DNA of 64,000 nt from Melieria omissa (taxonomy: Eukaryota; Arthropoda; Insecta; Diptera; Ulidiidae), in contig OZ020267.1 in NCBI GenBank assembly GCA_963971225.1, positions 32,255,298 to 32,319,297 on the forward strand, written 5' to 3'. The position numbers and the translations under genes are program-made. Positions 9,425-21,884 of the stretch are shown here, one piece after another; position 1 is the first letter of the stretch, and each line of letters opens with the position of its first letter. The notes under the pieces were generated by a model. The model was not told where the DNA came from. It saw only the letters and a program-made list of their open reading frames with translations, and did no database searches.

Positions 9425-12115
9425 ACAGTCCAGTAAGTGCCCAGGACTCGCAACAACTTGAAGAATATCTGTTCCCATCTTACAACGTAATCTAATCCCA
9501 CATAGAAACTTTCAAAAGAATTCTATGTTTTCCATTACTTTTGCATCTCTCAGATAATAATTTCCGTATAAATTTTTTTACATAGAAATATTCTTCCGCT
9601 CTTTGTTTTTATATTGTAAACAAAAGTGTCTACGTTGTTATTATTAAACATGGTCACACTTACGTCTGACAGCGGCGCTGACAGCAAAGTTTAATAATTT
9701 GTTAAATCTATGTCTATGAGTATATAGTAAACATATCATAAAATACTTGCGTTCAGTTGTTTATATTTTTGCAAATATTTCCGCAATTAAAAACAACAAT
9801 GCCAACTGTGTTCCATTGAATACTTTTATTTTATTAGTATTAGTTTTATTAGTTGAATATGGAAGAATTTTATTGAGTTTCTGTGTTACTTCGGCTTTAG
9901 CTTTGGTGCTAACATTAAATATTATTTATGATTAATTTTTTATCACATTGGAAAACAATCGAACATGCAACTTGAAGTTAAATGTTGGTGTCGCTGTTAG
10001 TCTCTGCATACATTGGTTGAAATTTTGTTTTATTTTGCGCTTCTAGAATTTTATAAATTTTCCAAGTGCTTTGTGAGACTTATTTATGAATATTGTAGCA
10101 GCATTAAATGTTCTTTTCAAATAAATAAAACAAGAAAAACATTGGCATACGAGTATCAATAAATTACGGGCTGACATTTGGTGATTTGAGGGAATTGTTG
10201 TCTGCTGTCTCTTTCAATCATTTCCATTCACTCACACACACAATCACAGACAATACCGCTTACATTGGATTTGCATACCTTTCGACTAGACACAGACACA
10301 CCCATACCTCAGGTATTAAATACAAAAATAGACTATAGACAGCATCAGTAATGTCTATGCGCTAAGTAAACAAATAAATTCATTTCAATGCTTTGCACAA
10401 ATTTCCATTATGGCACGTTTCAATTCCAGACTCCAGACTTCAGTCTCGTTGCGTGGTGAGGCGAGGCCTCATGCACCACACGCTGTATTGCGGTTTACAT
10501 TTCGGTTTCAATGAACTTGTGACAGCTCCTTCTCTGATCAAGCACAGACACACACAGACACGAACACAGGCACAGCCCACAGCGGCTCAGCGCATCTTGC
10601 AGGCTGTTTTGCGGCAGCAATGTCACTGCTGCCAATGACGTTGACAATAATGATAATAATGATGATAATGATGACATTGTTGCTGCTGACAGTTGGCAAT
10701 CGATTGCATAATTAAAATGCAGATAATGTTACTCAGTGTGCGGTCCCACACAGCCTTTGTGCCATCATCACTTCTGTGTCCAGTTCCAACCTTTCCGGCG
10801 CTCATTCGCTGGTCGCGGCTTCTTGTTGATTCTGCTGATGAGGTGTTGACTGTGTTACTGTAGTTGTTGTTTTTGTTGATTTTGCATTGCTTGTATTTGC
10901 AGTTGATTTGCGCTCAAGTGGCGTTACTGAGCTGAGCTGGCTGAGTGACGACAATTGTCGCCGGTGCTATTAACATTAAAGTCGTGTTGCTGCTGCTTGT
11001 TGATTGCTGTTGTTTTTAATTCACTTGTGTGCACTTTTCGCTATTTGCTTTTATTCTCAGTTAGTGATGATGATGATGGAAGAGGTGCGACACTTTTATT
11101 GCTGTGTTTTGTTGTTTTTTTTTGTTTCTGTATATTTTTTTTATTTAAATTTATATTGGCTTTGCTTTAGCTTCTAGGAAGAGTTGCGTTGGTGGAATAA
11201 ATTCGTAGATGAGCGCAATGATTTTATTAGCTCGCAAGTTGTTGTGGTTTTGTTCTTGTTTCTGCTATTATTATTGTTGTTGTTTTGCTAAATTTGCTTT
11301 CCACTCACAAAACTTTGAAATTCAGCCGCTGATTAGCCAAGTTTTCAAGTAAATAAAAACCGATTCTGCCGCTGCTGCAATTCGTTGGCTGAATGCTGTA
11401 ACGAAAAATAAGAACAATAAAAAACACATGAATTCTTTAATTCTTTGTTTGTTTACTAAGATTTGCTAATTGTCAGATATTTCTAATTTCGCACTAAACT
11501 CAAATAACAATCGACGCCGCTGAATTCCGTCGTTTCGGCTAATTAATTTCTGCTGCCAATGCGGCCAGCAACTGCAAGTGTTACCTGTCCAACAACGCAT
11601 CAATGACGAGTTCCAACATTCTGGGATCTGCTGCTTTTTTGAAATGATAAATGGTACAAATTGTTTTGTGTGCTCAGTTTCTATGAAATCCACATCAATT
11701 AAATAATTAATTGTAGCTTCTGTTCGGTTATGGTTGAGAAGCGTGAAAGCAGTTAGGAATATAAAAATAAATGTAAGAAAAAACGCAAAATACAAATTAT
11801 AGAAATAAATTAATAGAAAACGAGCACTCAAGTGTTGTGTTGTTTGTGTTGAAAACATATTCATTTTAATATTTAAAATGTTTGTTTATTTAAATTAAAA
11901 AAATCAATGCTAGCAAAGCCAAAGTTCATTGAAATAATATTTACTCAATTTATTATAATTTTTTGTTAATGTTCAGTTATGTTTTTTTAACTATAAACTT
12001 TTTTTTATAAACTACCAACGAATTTGTTACCTCGTCTAATTTTTGTGTAATGACAAAAACAAAAACGCATTGAATGATTTCCGATTTGTAATTGATTCGA
12101 TTCATTTGAGTTTCT
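9425..12115. other. No gene recognised; unique sequence with a mixed-composition island
   Basis: Unique DNA without a convincing coding frame. From about 10430 to 11330 it is GC-richer and has CA, CAG/CTG and TTG short repeats (for example 10540-10580 and 10640-10690). Open frames of 60-132 codons occur on both strands but show no family resemblance. It may be cis-regulatory or untranslated DNA. Confidence 0.5.
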
Positions 12116-13870
12116 CTTAACTCTTTGTTGACCCCATCAGAATTTTATCAAAAATACTTGTCCATAATTTCTCATTTGAACTGCTTTCACCAACTCATTT
12201 GAAGTGAAAAGGTTTCCTCAAATAAATTGTTAACCCATTGTTGACCCTGTCAGACTTTGAATTTTCAAAAACCTGAAAAACATATGTTGCATTCTTTTTC
12301 ATTTTTAAGATTTTGACCAAATTTTGAAATCAATAGGTCCATTATTTCTTGAGCTTCTAGAGTTTAAGACAAACCTTTTAACCGTCGCGTCGTTGATCCA
12401 GTCCGATTTTGATTTTCAAAAAATTTCATTAAGAGTACTTTCACCAAATTTGAAATCAGTTCACGCTTTTTCAGTCTCTCCAAACATACTGTTAACCCAT
12501 TGTTGACCCAGTCAAATTTTTCTTTAAAAGGAAAATGAAACACACATCTCACTAAGACTACTTTCCAAGTTTGAAGTCCAAAGGTACATTAAATCTTTTT
12601 TCTTCATGCAAACTGTTAACCCATTGTTGGCCTAGCCAGATTTTGATTTGAAAATTAAAAACACATGTAGAATTATTTTGCTCTAAAAGTATTTTCACCA
12701 AATTTGAAGTCAATTCATTTTTTTTAGAGTGTCCCCACACAAACTGTTAACCCATTGTGACCCAGTTAAATTTTGATTTTCAAAAAAAATTAAAACTTGT
12801 GTCGAATTATTTCTCACTAAGAGCATTTTCACCAAGTTTCAATTCAATTCATGGTTTTTCGCAGTCGCCCCATGTAAACTGTTAACCCATTGTTGACTCA
12901 GTCAGATTTTGGTTTTAAAAACATTAACAAAAGTGAAGAATTATTTCTTACTCAGAGTACTTTTACCAAGTTTGAAGTCCAAAAATCCATTATATCTCGT
13001 TTCTCCATACAAATTTTTAACCCATAGTTGATCCAATAAGATTTTGATTTTCAAAAAAAATTAAAACTTGTGTTGAATTATTTCTCACCAAGAGTATTTC
13101 ATCAAGTTTGAAGTCAATTATGGTTTTTCACAGTCTCCCCATGTAAACTGTTAACCCATTGTTGACTAGCCAGATTTTGATTTTCAAAAAAAATTAAAAA
13201 CATGTGTGGAATTATTTCTCACTAAAAGTATTTCATCAAGTTCGAAGTCAATTATGGTTTTTCACAGTGCCCCCATGTAAACTGTTAACCCATTGTTGAC
13301 CCAGTTTTTCAAAAAAATTTAAAACACGTGGCGAATTATTTTTCTCTAAGAGTATTTTCACCGAATTTGGAATCAATTCGTTTCTTCAGTCCGTCCATAT
13401 AAACTGTTAACCCATTATTGACCCAGTCAGATTTTGATTTAAAAAAAAAATTTCGAACACGTGGCGAAATATTTCTCACAACAGTATTTTCACCAAGTTT
13501 AAAGTTAATTCATGGCCTTTTCACAATCTCTAAATACAAACTGTTAACCCATTGTTGACCAGTAAGATTTTGATTTTCAAAAAAATTTAAAACACGTGGC
13601 GAATTATTTTTCACTAAGACTATTTCCACCAAGTTTGAAGTCAATTATGGATTTTCACAGTCTCTCCATGCAAACTGTTAACCCATTGTTGGCCAGTGAG
13701 ATTGTGACCTTTCAAAAAAAGTAAAAAAAAAACTTTTTGATTATTTTCTATACAAAGTGTTTGTACAATTTTGAATTCAATAGACCCACCGGTTAATGTT
13801 GGTTTGCATAGTTTTCCTGTATACGAACCATTATTGACCCAGTCAGAATTTGATTTTCGAAAAATTGAGA
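12116..13870. repeat. ~130 bp satellite, plus-oriented array (~14 units)
   Basis: About 14 diverged tandem units, spaced 110-146 bases. Each carries in order GTTAACCCATTGTTGACCCA, GATTTTGATTTTCAAAAA, GAATTATTTCTCACTAAGAG, TTTTCACCAAGTTTGAAGTC and an ACAGTCTCCCCATG-like tail. The same family recurs reversed at 18.1-20.0 kb, and a more distant relative fills 52.5-54.3 kb. Short frames here are repeat-derived. Confidence 0.9.
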
Positions 13871-15829
13871 TATACGAATTTTTTTCTAGTAGTTTAATTT
13901 AAGTGCGTTTTATTTTTGATCACAATCCAGTGAAACGAAATATGCCTTCGTTGAGCAGCAGAAGAAATTTTCGTAACAGCATAAACAGATTTATGTGTTA
14001 ACTATTTCAAGAATCGTTTGTCGTTGAGATAATTTTATGTAAGCAACTCTAAGTAAACTTGTATGTTAATTCAATTCAATTCAATTCAATTCAATTCAAT
14101 TCAATTCGATTCAATTCAATTCAATTCAATTCAATTCAAAATTGCAGTAGTTATTTGACCACAGTTTTAGTAAATAAAATTTCGTAAAAAACGCGTGCAT
14201 CATAAATCGTAATCAAAACTATTTCTTTGGGCATTTTCCGAATCTTAATTGAATTATTGTGGCGTTGTTTTTTTTCTTTTTAGTTTTGTTAAATTTTCAC
14301 TTTTGGAGATGAAATTTTTCCAAAACTAACCACCTACCCAACTCAAAACCCACCTTGATTGTAGTTTTAAGATTAAATGGTAATGGAAATTTGAGGTTTA
14401 GGTTTGAATATTTTTAGCCACTTTTTGGCCAATTTTTGTAGCCACTTTGCGTAACGAAATGGCTTATTTTTCACGTTTACTTATGATTGCTTTGTGTATA
14501 TTTCAAACTCTTTATAACTTTTTAAATTATCTTTTAGCATTTTAATAAATTGAATTGTGCGCAGAATCAGTGAAAACCATTTACATTGATTTGCGATCGA
14601 TACGAAAACAATTAGAAATTGCTGATTGATCAGAGTTGCGCAAATCTTGCTCGACCTCGGCCGCTTGCAATGCAATTCAACACATCAACGTAACTCACAA
14701 TTCAAATGTCGATTGTTGTTGACTTTCTTGCTGGATTTGATGGATTAATTAAGCTGCACAGTGCAGTGTGAACGATGCCTTGCACAGTGGGCCAGCGGCG
14801 CATTTGCATACGTCAATAATTTGCAGTGTGCGTTTGCATAATGCGATGCGCTGCCAGCTGCTGCGGGCGACGTACGTTTATTGTTCGGTGCCGTTACATA
14901 CAGCAAATGTCGGAGTCGAGTGCGACCCGGAAGCTGCCGTCAAAGTGGCTATTAACACCAACGCTGCCACTGCCACTGCCCCGCTGACGTATCGGCGCAA
15001 CAGTCGTGGCCGTTGTAATGGTCGCTTGGCGCTGGGCCATCGACAGCAGCGGCACAGACGATTTATGTGCCACGACGACGCGCTGCCAGTTGCGGCCAAT
15101 GCGTAAATCTTTGCACACTGAGCCACACAACGTTACTGCTAACGTGTGTATGTGTGTGAGTGCGAGTGTGTGTGTGTTTGTGAATGGCTAAGTATCAGTT
15201 GCGAAAGTATGTTAATCGCCAACCAAAGTCAAAGAGCGCTAAAGACAAAACTCGCTGAAATTAGCAATGCGCCAGCGGACATACAACAGAACGCTCAGCT
15301 CACTGTAAATATTTATCAATAACGGAACCTAATCAGCGGCCATTCAACGCTCTGTGTTGGCTATTCATTGCATTTTACTGCGCCGCAAACTGGCATCAAA
15401 TAATTTTCTAGTACCTTTCTAGCACCAGGCGGATTTGCATGGGAATGCTTCAGGTGCAGCAAACTCTAATTACACTAGTCAACAGCCAAATTCATCTATA
15501 AGAATTACTGTCCAAGCTTGAGTTAAAATCTTTTGCTTTTCTCTTTTCGATTGAATTTGCAATTTTTATGAACAGAAATGTCCTCTTTCAATCGAAATGC
15601 TGTGGTGGGATTGCAACGAGTCGAAAGAAAAAGCAGAACACATTTTCTGTCGGTTTCAGTGGTCTTTTCGGAACCAAGCTTCAGCAGAAAAGAAAATCAG
15701 AATAGTCAACACTAATATAGAAATACATTTCTAACCAGAACATCTTGTAGACTAATTCTTCATGGATATAGTCGCATATCTCTTGAGGCTTAAGTTCAGT
15801 AAAGATTCAATAACACTGCACAACACAAA
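13871..15829. other. No gene recognised; AATTC microsatellite and GC-richer island
   Basis: 14068-14139 is an (AATTC)n microsatellite. From about 14700 to 15440 the sequence is GC-richer. A 112-codon plus frame (14768-15106) and overlapping minus frames (14878-15130) occur there. One minus frame has a hydrophobic, alanine-rich stretch. None resembles a family I know, and mutual overlap on both strands argues for composition effects. GT-rich repeats lie at 15146-15180. Confidence 0.5.
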
Positions 15830-16310
15830 AAAATAACAAGGTTCTGACAACGGATTCTGGTAGAGGGGACCAAAAAAAAATATACGTGTATCGGCGTTTT
15901 GAAAGTTACTTCTGGAGTTTTTTTTAGGGGGGGTCAAAGTTTCCCCCTTTTTGCTCATTCTTATGGCGATTCGGCATACGAAAACCATACAACCTCACAT
16001 TTTAGGTATATCATGTGTTCAGCAATTTGATGTAAAATACTACGAAGAACATTTTTGTGGAGCATCTTAACCCTGTAACTCCTATTTGTATGGGTCAATT
16101 TGACCCTTCTTTTCTAAAATGCCTAAAATGTCCTGTAAAACAGGACTTTTTAAGGATAAAATGTACTACGAAAATATTCGCCATAAAATTCTACTATAGG
16201 TCTCTGAATACATCAAAGCTCAGATATTAACCTGAACGCCAGACTTAAGCCAAAACTGAAAATGTGTTTAAGTGTTTATTTCGTACTTAATAAAAATTGG
16301 TATTAAAAAC
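15830..16310 (+). repeat. Dispersed repeat, copy 2 (uninterrupted, inverted relative to copy 1)
   Basis: This copy matches 7765-7801 plus 8254-8691 in reverse complement, and lacks the TTAA MITE found in copy 1. Diagnostic shared stretches include ACGGATTCTGGTAGAGG, CAACCTCACATTTTAGGTAT, TTCAGCAATTTGATGTAAAA and TGTATGGGTCAATTTGACCC. It serves as the empty-site reference for the MITE at 7802. Confidence 0.8.
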
Positions 16311-16649
16311 TCCTACTTTTCCTTTTTTCCTAGTGTCTATCTGTCACTAGGATTCGCTGAAGAATAGATATGGCCATAACTGTTGAAGTGAGTGGTATTC
16401 ATGAATTTTTTGAAAATAGTTCAAGTATCGCTTCGAAACATGCTGTGGGTTTTATCAGAACTTTAGCAAGAATTGGTCTAAAATTGGACCTATTCAAGTT
16501 AAAGTTTGAGCTGTTATGGCATCTAGAACTTCTAGAAAGATTTGGTCAAAATAAGTACCGTTTATGCGATATAAATAAGAGTATTTAGAGAAGTGTTCAA
16601 ATGTGACATCATCTTCATGTATGTCTGTAGTGAGTCGTGCCGAAACCTA

Positions 16650-17000
16650 TGATTGGTTCAGGTCCAAAGGTCCACCTTTCAGCGCCCCCTTCTTCGCCAA
16701 ACTGTCCACCTCATTACCATAGATCCTGAAGAACATTTGCCGTCTCTCAGACTAGTTTGGAGTCAAATATCATCGAATTCAGGGCCTCGATTGTAGCCTG
16801 ACTGTCACACATTTCATTATACTTTTTCTCTAACCTTAAGAGTTAGTATCCTGGCACAATTTTTGGCAAAGACCTCAGCCTGGCAAACAATGGTCTTGTC
16901 TCCAAGACTGACTGTTAGCTAGGAGTTTGCATTATAAATACCCGCTACCGTCCATTCTTCCGCCTTGGATTCATCGTTGTACCAAACAACATCATCACAC
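16650..17000 (-). pseudogene. Non-LTR retrotransposon RNase H relic
   Basis: The minus strand, read through at least two frame changes, gives recognisable RNase H pieces. In order they are DESKAEEWTVAGIYN, then TIVCQAEVFAKNCARIL (the usual FQAEVFAI helix), then CDSQATIEALNSMIFDSKLV (the DSQAAIKAL block with its catalytic Asp), then GNEVDSLAKKGALKGGPLDL (the GNE-AD-LAKKG block). Stop codons lie between them. Reverse transcriptase is absent. It resembles Jockey/I/R1-type ORF2 C-termini and is a dead 5'-truncated fragment. It differs in sequence from the 24 kb and 7.2 kb relics. Confidence 0.75.
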
Positions 17001-17818
17001 TCAAGACTGATTAGCTACTCGTATTAGCTTCTTTTTTTATTATAAAAATGGTTGTCACTTGAAACAAAAGTTTGCATAACAACACCAATCTGCTTGTAAG
17101 TATTAAAGAACTCATTTGAGCTCTCAAAAATGTCACAAGCTACAAACCTCAAATCTGTAAGCTTTCTGATTTCCTGCGGGAACCATGGCCAATCATAAAT
17201 GGGTTGACTAGTGTCGACTCTGATTTATGTTCGCCTGTCCAATAGTCTTTGAGCGTCGATAAGCGATAATACAAATACGAAACTAATCGAAGATGGACTC
17301 TACTTATGAAGGTAATTAATATATCTGCATGCTTTGTGCAAATATTCATGAGTGCAGGTTCACTCGGCGCTTTACAACCATGTTTCCCATCATTCACGCC
17401 CAAGTTGCGCTGACTGGGGGTGTGCACAATTCGCATGCAAATCTGTTACAGCAAAGTTTATGTAAAAATTAATCGAAGCAAGATTTATGTCAAGTGAAAC
17501 GTTCACTGGACTATAAATATTTATGCATGGTTAGTGTGGCGTTTTAATTAAAAACCATATAAAAAATTGAAATTTGCATAGAGAAAAAGCACAGAAGCGC
17601 AGATAGCACTGAAAGCTTATGGAATTGATTAATCAAATATGCATAAAATAATTATCACACTTGGAAATAGCAAAGTCTTGCAGCAAGGAAACATATTAGC
17701 TCTTCAAATTACTTACGGAACAGATAATGATAGATAATGTTTAAATAACATCTGCGGGGTTTTCCAGTTCTGAAATGGTTTTTGTTTTATTTTTTCATCG
17801 AAACTGGAAGATTGGCTT
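17001..17818. other. No gene recognised
   Basis: Unique sequence. A minus frame of 95 codons (17149-17436) has no family resemblance that I can see. It could be the badly decayed continuation of the neighbouring RNase H relic, but no motif supports that. Confidence 0.4.
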
Positions 17819-18014
17819 ATGTCTGGTCGGTTCAGCAATTGGCCCGAACATATTAACGATGGCAGCGACACGGCCACGCGACCACAAGATGACGTTAACT
17901 TCAACAGTCGCCGCGTAGTCAACTACTTGATTACAATGCAAGAGACAGCAACAATACCAAAAACACCATCATTAAGCATTCGTCTTTATCCGTTTTATTG
18001 TTCCACAATCAATT

Positions 18015-18016
<2 letters not shown>
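17819..18016 (+). repeat. Unidentified repeated segment with coding-like conservation, copy 1
   Basis: This segment resembles 57231-57420 plus 58333-58390. In the same open frame both encode a (G/W)P-HI-DG stretch followed by VVN(Y/C)LITM. The two copies also share TCAACT-CTTGATTACAATG at the DNA level and an AAGCATTCGTCT tail followed by TTTATTG. I do not recognise the protein. It is probably a fragment of a mobile element or an old gene duplication. A poly-T run follows (about 18017-18060). Confidence 0.45.
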
Positions 18017-18046
<30 letters not shown>

Positions 18047-18084
18047 ATTTATTTTTTTTATTTTTATCTACTTCTGACTATGAG

Positions 18085-19965
18085 GTAAACAAAGGGTTAA
18101 AAGTTTGTTTGGAAAAACATAATTTTATGAGTCTTTCAACTTCAGATGCGATGAAAGCACTTCGCCTGTGAAATAATTCAATATTTGTTTTTCATTTTTT
18201 CTAAAATCAAAATCTGACCGAGTCCACAATGGGTTAAAAGTTTGTATGGAGAGACTGAAGAAACATGAATTGACTTCAAACTTGGTGAAATTATTCTTGG
18301 TGAGGAATAATTCGATACGTGTTTTTTACTTTGTTGAAAACTAGAATCTAACGTGGTCAATAAGGGGTTAAGGTTCGTATATGGGAAGACTATGAAAAAC
18401 CAACTTCAAACTTGGTAAAAATACTCTGAGTGAGAAATAATTCGACCCATTTAAAAAATTTTTTTTTGGAAAATCAAAATCTGACTGGGTCATCAATGGG
18501 TTAACAGTTTAGATGGGGCGACTGTAGAAAACCGTAATTGACTTCAAACTTGGTGAAAATACTCTTAGAAAAAAATAATTCGCCAAGTGTTTTAAATTTT
18601 TTGGAAAATCAAACTCTGACTGGGTCAACCATGGGTTAACAGTTTTTAAGGAGAGACTGCCAAAAAACATGAATTGACTTCAAACTTGGTGAAAATACTC
18701 TTTGAGAAAAATTATACGCCAAGTGTTTTAAATTTTTTTGAAAATCAAACTCTGACTGGGTCAACCATGGGTTAACAGTTTGTATGGAGAGACTATGAAA
18801 AACATGAATTGACTGAAAATTTGGTGAAAATACTTTTAAAGAAATATAATTCTACGTGTTTGAATTTTTTTTTTTTAAATCAAACTCTCAACTGTGGGTT
18901 AATAGTTTGTATGGAAAGACTGTGAAAAACCATAATTGACTTCAAACTTAGTGAAAATACTCTTAGAAAAGATTATTCGCCACATGTTTTATATTTTTTT
19001 AAAAGTTAATACTTGACTTGGTCATCAGTGGGTTAACAGTTTACATGGGGAGACTGTAAAAAACCATAATTGACTTCAAACTTGGTGGAAATACTCTAAA
19101 TGAGAAATAATTCGACACACGTTTTAAATTTTTTTGAAAATCAAAATCTGATTATGTCAACAATGGGTTAACAGTTTGTATGGATAAACAAGATTTAATA
19201 GACCTTTGGACTTCAAACTTGGTGAAATTACTCTCAGTTAAAAATAATTGTTCTTAATCTTCTTCTTCTTTTTTAATTTTGTTTTAATCAAAATCTGACT
19301 GAGCCAACAATGGGTTAACAGTTTGTATAAAGAGACTGTAAAATCATGAATTGAAGTAAGATAGAAAAAATGGAAAATTGGATACGCGTTTTAAATTTTT
19401 TTTTTTAATTAAGATTTGACTAGGTCCACAATGGGTTAACAGTTTGTATGGATAACAAGATTTAATGGGCCTTTGGCCTTCACACTTAATGAAAGTACTC
19501 TGAATAAAATAAGTAATTCTACACTTTTTTAATTTTTTTTAACCAAAATCTGACTGAGTCAACAATGGGTTAACTGTTTGTATAAAGAGACTGTGAAAAA
19601 ACATGAATTAAAATAAGTTAGAAATAATTCGTACGTATTTTTCATTTTTTTGAAAAATCAAATTCTGACTGGGTCCACAATGGGTTAACAGTTTGTATGG
19701 GGAAACATAATTTACTGGGTTCTTTTTTACTTTAAATATGGTGGAAGCATTTCAAATGAGAAATTATAAGTTACATATTTTTTTATCAAAATCTGACGAG
19801 ATCAACAAAGAGTTAAAAGAAACTTGATTTATTGGGTCCATTGACTTCGGATTTAGGGAAAGTGCTGAAAATTTAAAATAATGGCAGATATGATTCTCAG
19901 TGTTTGAAAATCAACATCAGACGAGACAAAGGTTTGAAGTTTTTTCGAATAATCATAACTGAACA
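18085..19965. repeat. ~130 bp satellite, minus-oriented array (~14 units)
   Basis: Units are the reverse complement of the 12.1-13.9 kb satellite. They read CAATGGGTTAACAGTTTGTA, GAGAGACTGT-AAAA, TTGACTTCAAACTTGGTGAA, AATACTCTTAG, AATAATTCG and TTTGAAAATCAAAATCTGAC. Spacing is about 120-143 bases. The right end decays gradually after 19750. Confidence 0.9.
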
Positions 19966-20932
19966 TTAGATAAATTTAAAAGTGAGTAAAGATTACTTCA
20001 ATGAAATGAGTATTAGTACAAATATTGTAAAATATCAACAAATATAAATATAAATAAGACTTTGTTTTTGAGTCTGACTTGCAAATATGTTAAATTTTGT
20101 TGACCAACAATACGGCAGAGGCCAATTAAAATTGATTTAGTGTAAGTTTAAAATAAACAATATTCGAAAGAACGCATTCAAAACCAGCAACGAGATGCGC
20201 AGCACACATCTTGGCGACAGTTGGGCGCGGAATGTGCAGCCGAACCTTCATACGTCAATGCAAAATCTTAGCAACATGTTGAGTAAAAAACATGTTTTGT
20301 TGTAATCAAAAATTCCATAAATATTTGCATATTATTTGTTACCAGTTCATAGCAGTCGAATAATTTTTTACGCTGCATTTCAGACAAATCGTTGATGCGC
20401 ATTTTTTCTTAAAAAACCACATTTCTGACTAAGTTATTTCGACGCAATTGTGGAGAGTTGTGATTGAGATGTCAACAATTTTGACTAACGGTACTTTGAG
20501 TTCAGTTAATGTCAATGTCAATGCCAATGCTTAACTTAGCATTAATTACTGCGATTGCTTGACAATCAGCTGCAATCTGATGAACAAAATCTTTGTGTGA
20601 CCGATTCAATGTAGTCGACTGCAGCTGGCAACTCAACTGAACGCGACAAAGGTGATTACACCTTTACAACAAAAACAACAACAACCACCCGGCATTTTTA
20701 ATTTACATTTTTGTATAAATTGTGACATTTTAAAGCACAACAACGCATTGAAATGATCCAATTAAACTTGACTCGCAAACGATTTGTGGCAACTTTGTGT
20801 GAATTAAATTCTGCCCGCATTAATCAACGCTAATTAAAATAAAAGGCCACAATTGTTCAAATTTTGCGTGCGCTGATTTTAATAAATTTTCGCTATTTAT
20901 CTTTGTCTTTGTTGTTGTTTTTGTTGTTTCAG
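19966..20932. other. No gene recognised; unique sequence
   Basis: Non-repetitive AT-rich to moderately GC-rich DNA without a coding frame. It ends in a pyrimidine-rich run of T and GTT (20900-20930) that could act as a splice acceptor tract for the exon candidate that follows. Confidence 0.45.
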
Positions 20933-21032
20933 TTAGCACTTTTCGAAGCCCAAAACCTTAAACTTTAAGCGAAACAAATTGCGTTCGCGTTGCAAAAATG
21001 TCAACGGTGCGCCTGAAAATTTTATGAGGCAG
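20933..21032 (+). other. Candidate non-coding (5' UTR-type) exon
   Basis: A T-rich tract ending TTGTTGTTTCAG (to 20932) is followed by 100 bases and then a consensus donor GGCAG|GTGAGT (21033-21038). All three plus frames contain stops within the 100 bases, so it cannot be an internal coding exon. It would fit an untranslated exon or a lncRNA exon. It has one short upstream-type ATG frame (MSTVRLKIL, stop). The evidence is splice-site shape only, without transcript support. Confidence 0.3.
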
Positions 21033-21884
21033 GTGAGTACCAACGCAGGGCGGCCGTGTCGGTTTGTCAATTGGCCTCTTGCTGTATGTTTGTACGAAGG
21101 AAGCGTAGGCGTTCGCCAGCCGTCTTCGCATTTTTCAAATTGCGGCTGCAACTTGACTGTTCGTCCTCGGCCGCGTTTGTCGTTGCTCAGCGCCGCAGCG
21201 CATAAATTATGAATTATGAAAATGAATTTAAACGCAAAAGTCAAATCGCTCCCAGTTTGTCAGCGCGGATTTGTCTCGGCCGCCACAATGAAATGCCGCA
21301 ATCCTTCGGGTGTTTTGCATTTGCCGCGTGTTAATCATCGTCGGAGCTAAACACGCCGGCAATTGTTGCCTTATTAGCGGCGCAAAATTACACGAAAATT
21401 GCTATTCGGATGAGTTTCGAGCTGTGATGTCGCAGCTAACAGACGAAATCTCTCAGTTTGTCGTTCAGTCAGTCGTTCTTATTGTGACCGCGTTTAAGTT
21501 AATGCGGCAAATCTTAAGAATTTAATTTTACTTATATTTTGATTGAAACTATTTTTAGATATTTATTTATTTTGTTAGGTTTATTTAAAAAAGTCCTTGC
21601 AATACTTAAAGAGTAAGACTGATAAGATACCAATAAAGGACGAGGTTGAGTGACTCTAGGAAACAGTTTTATTGAGTTCAATAAAATCTCTGAAAAGAAT
21701 TCGTTCTTCCTTACGAAGCTAACAGAACACTGAATTAGATTCTGAAGGACTTTCAGCGGCGGGTTAAAGAAAATCCTACTCAGAAAAACAGAACAATTGA
21801 GATGCAAGAAAAAAGAAATCCCTTATGTTTCCAATAGATGACTTTAGGAATTTAGGTACCTTGCGTGGTAGAAGTGCGATAGTG
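21033..21884. other. No gene recognised; GC-richer island then AT-rich DNA
   Basis: From 21033 to about 21500 the sequence is GC-richer, with overlapping frames on both strands (plus 20979-21212, minus 20933-21244) and no recognisable domain. From 21500 to 21884 it becomes AT-rich and leads into the satellite. Confidence 0.45.

Noticed and set aside
12116..13870. TTAACCC at the start of each ~130 bp satellite unit as piggyBac ends
   Set aside because: The motif recurs in every unit at array period without inverted partner ends; it is just part of the monomer.
14768..15130. 112-codon plus frame and overlapping 82- and 78-codon minus frames
   Set aside because: Mutually overlapping on both strands in a GC-rich island, with no domain, splice context or start-site evidence.
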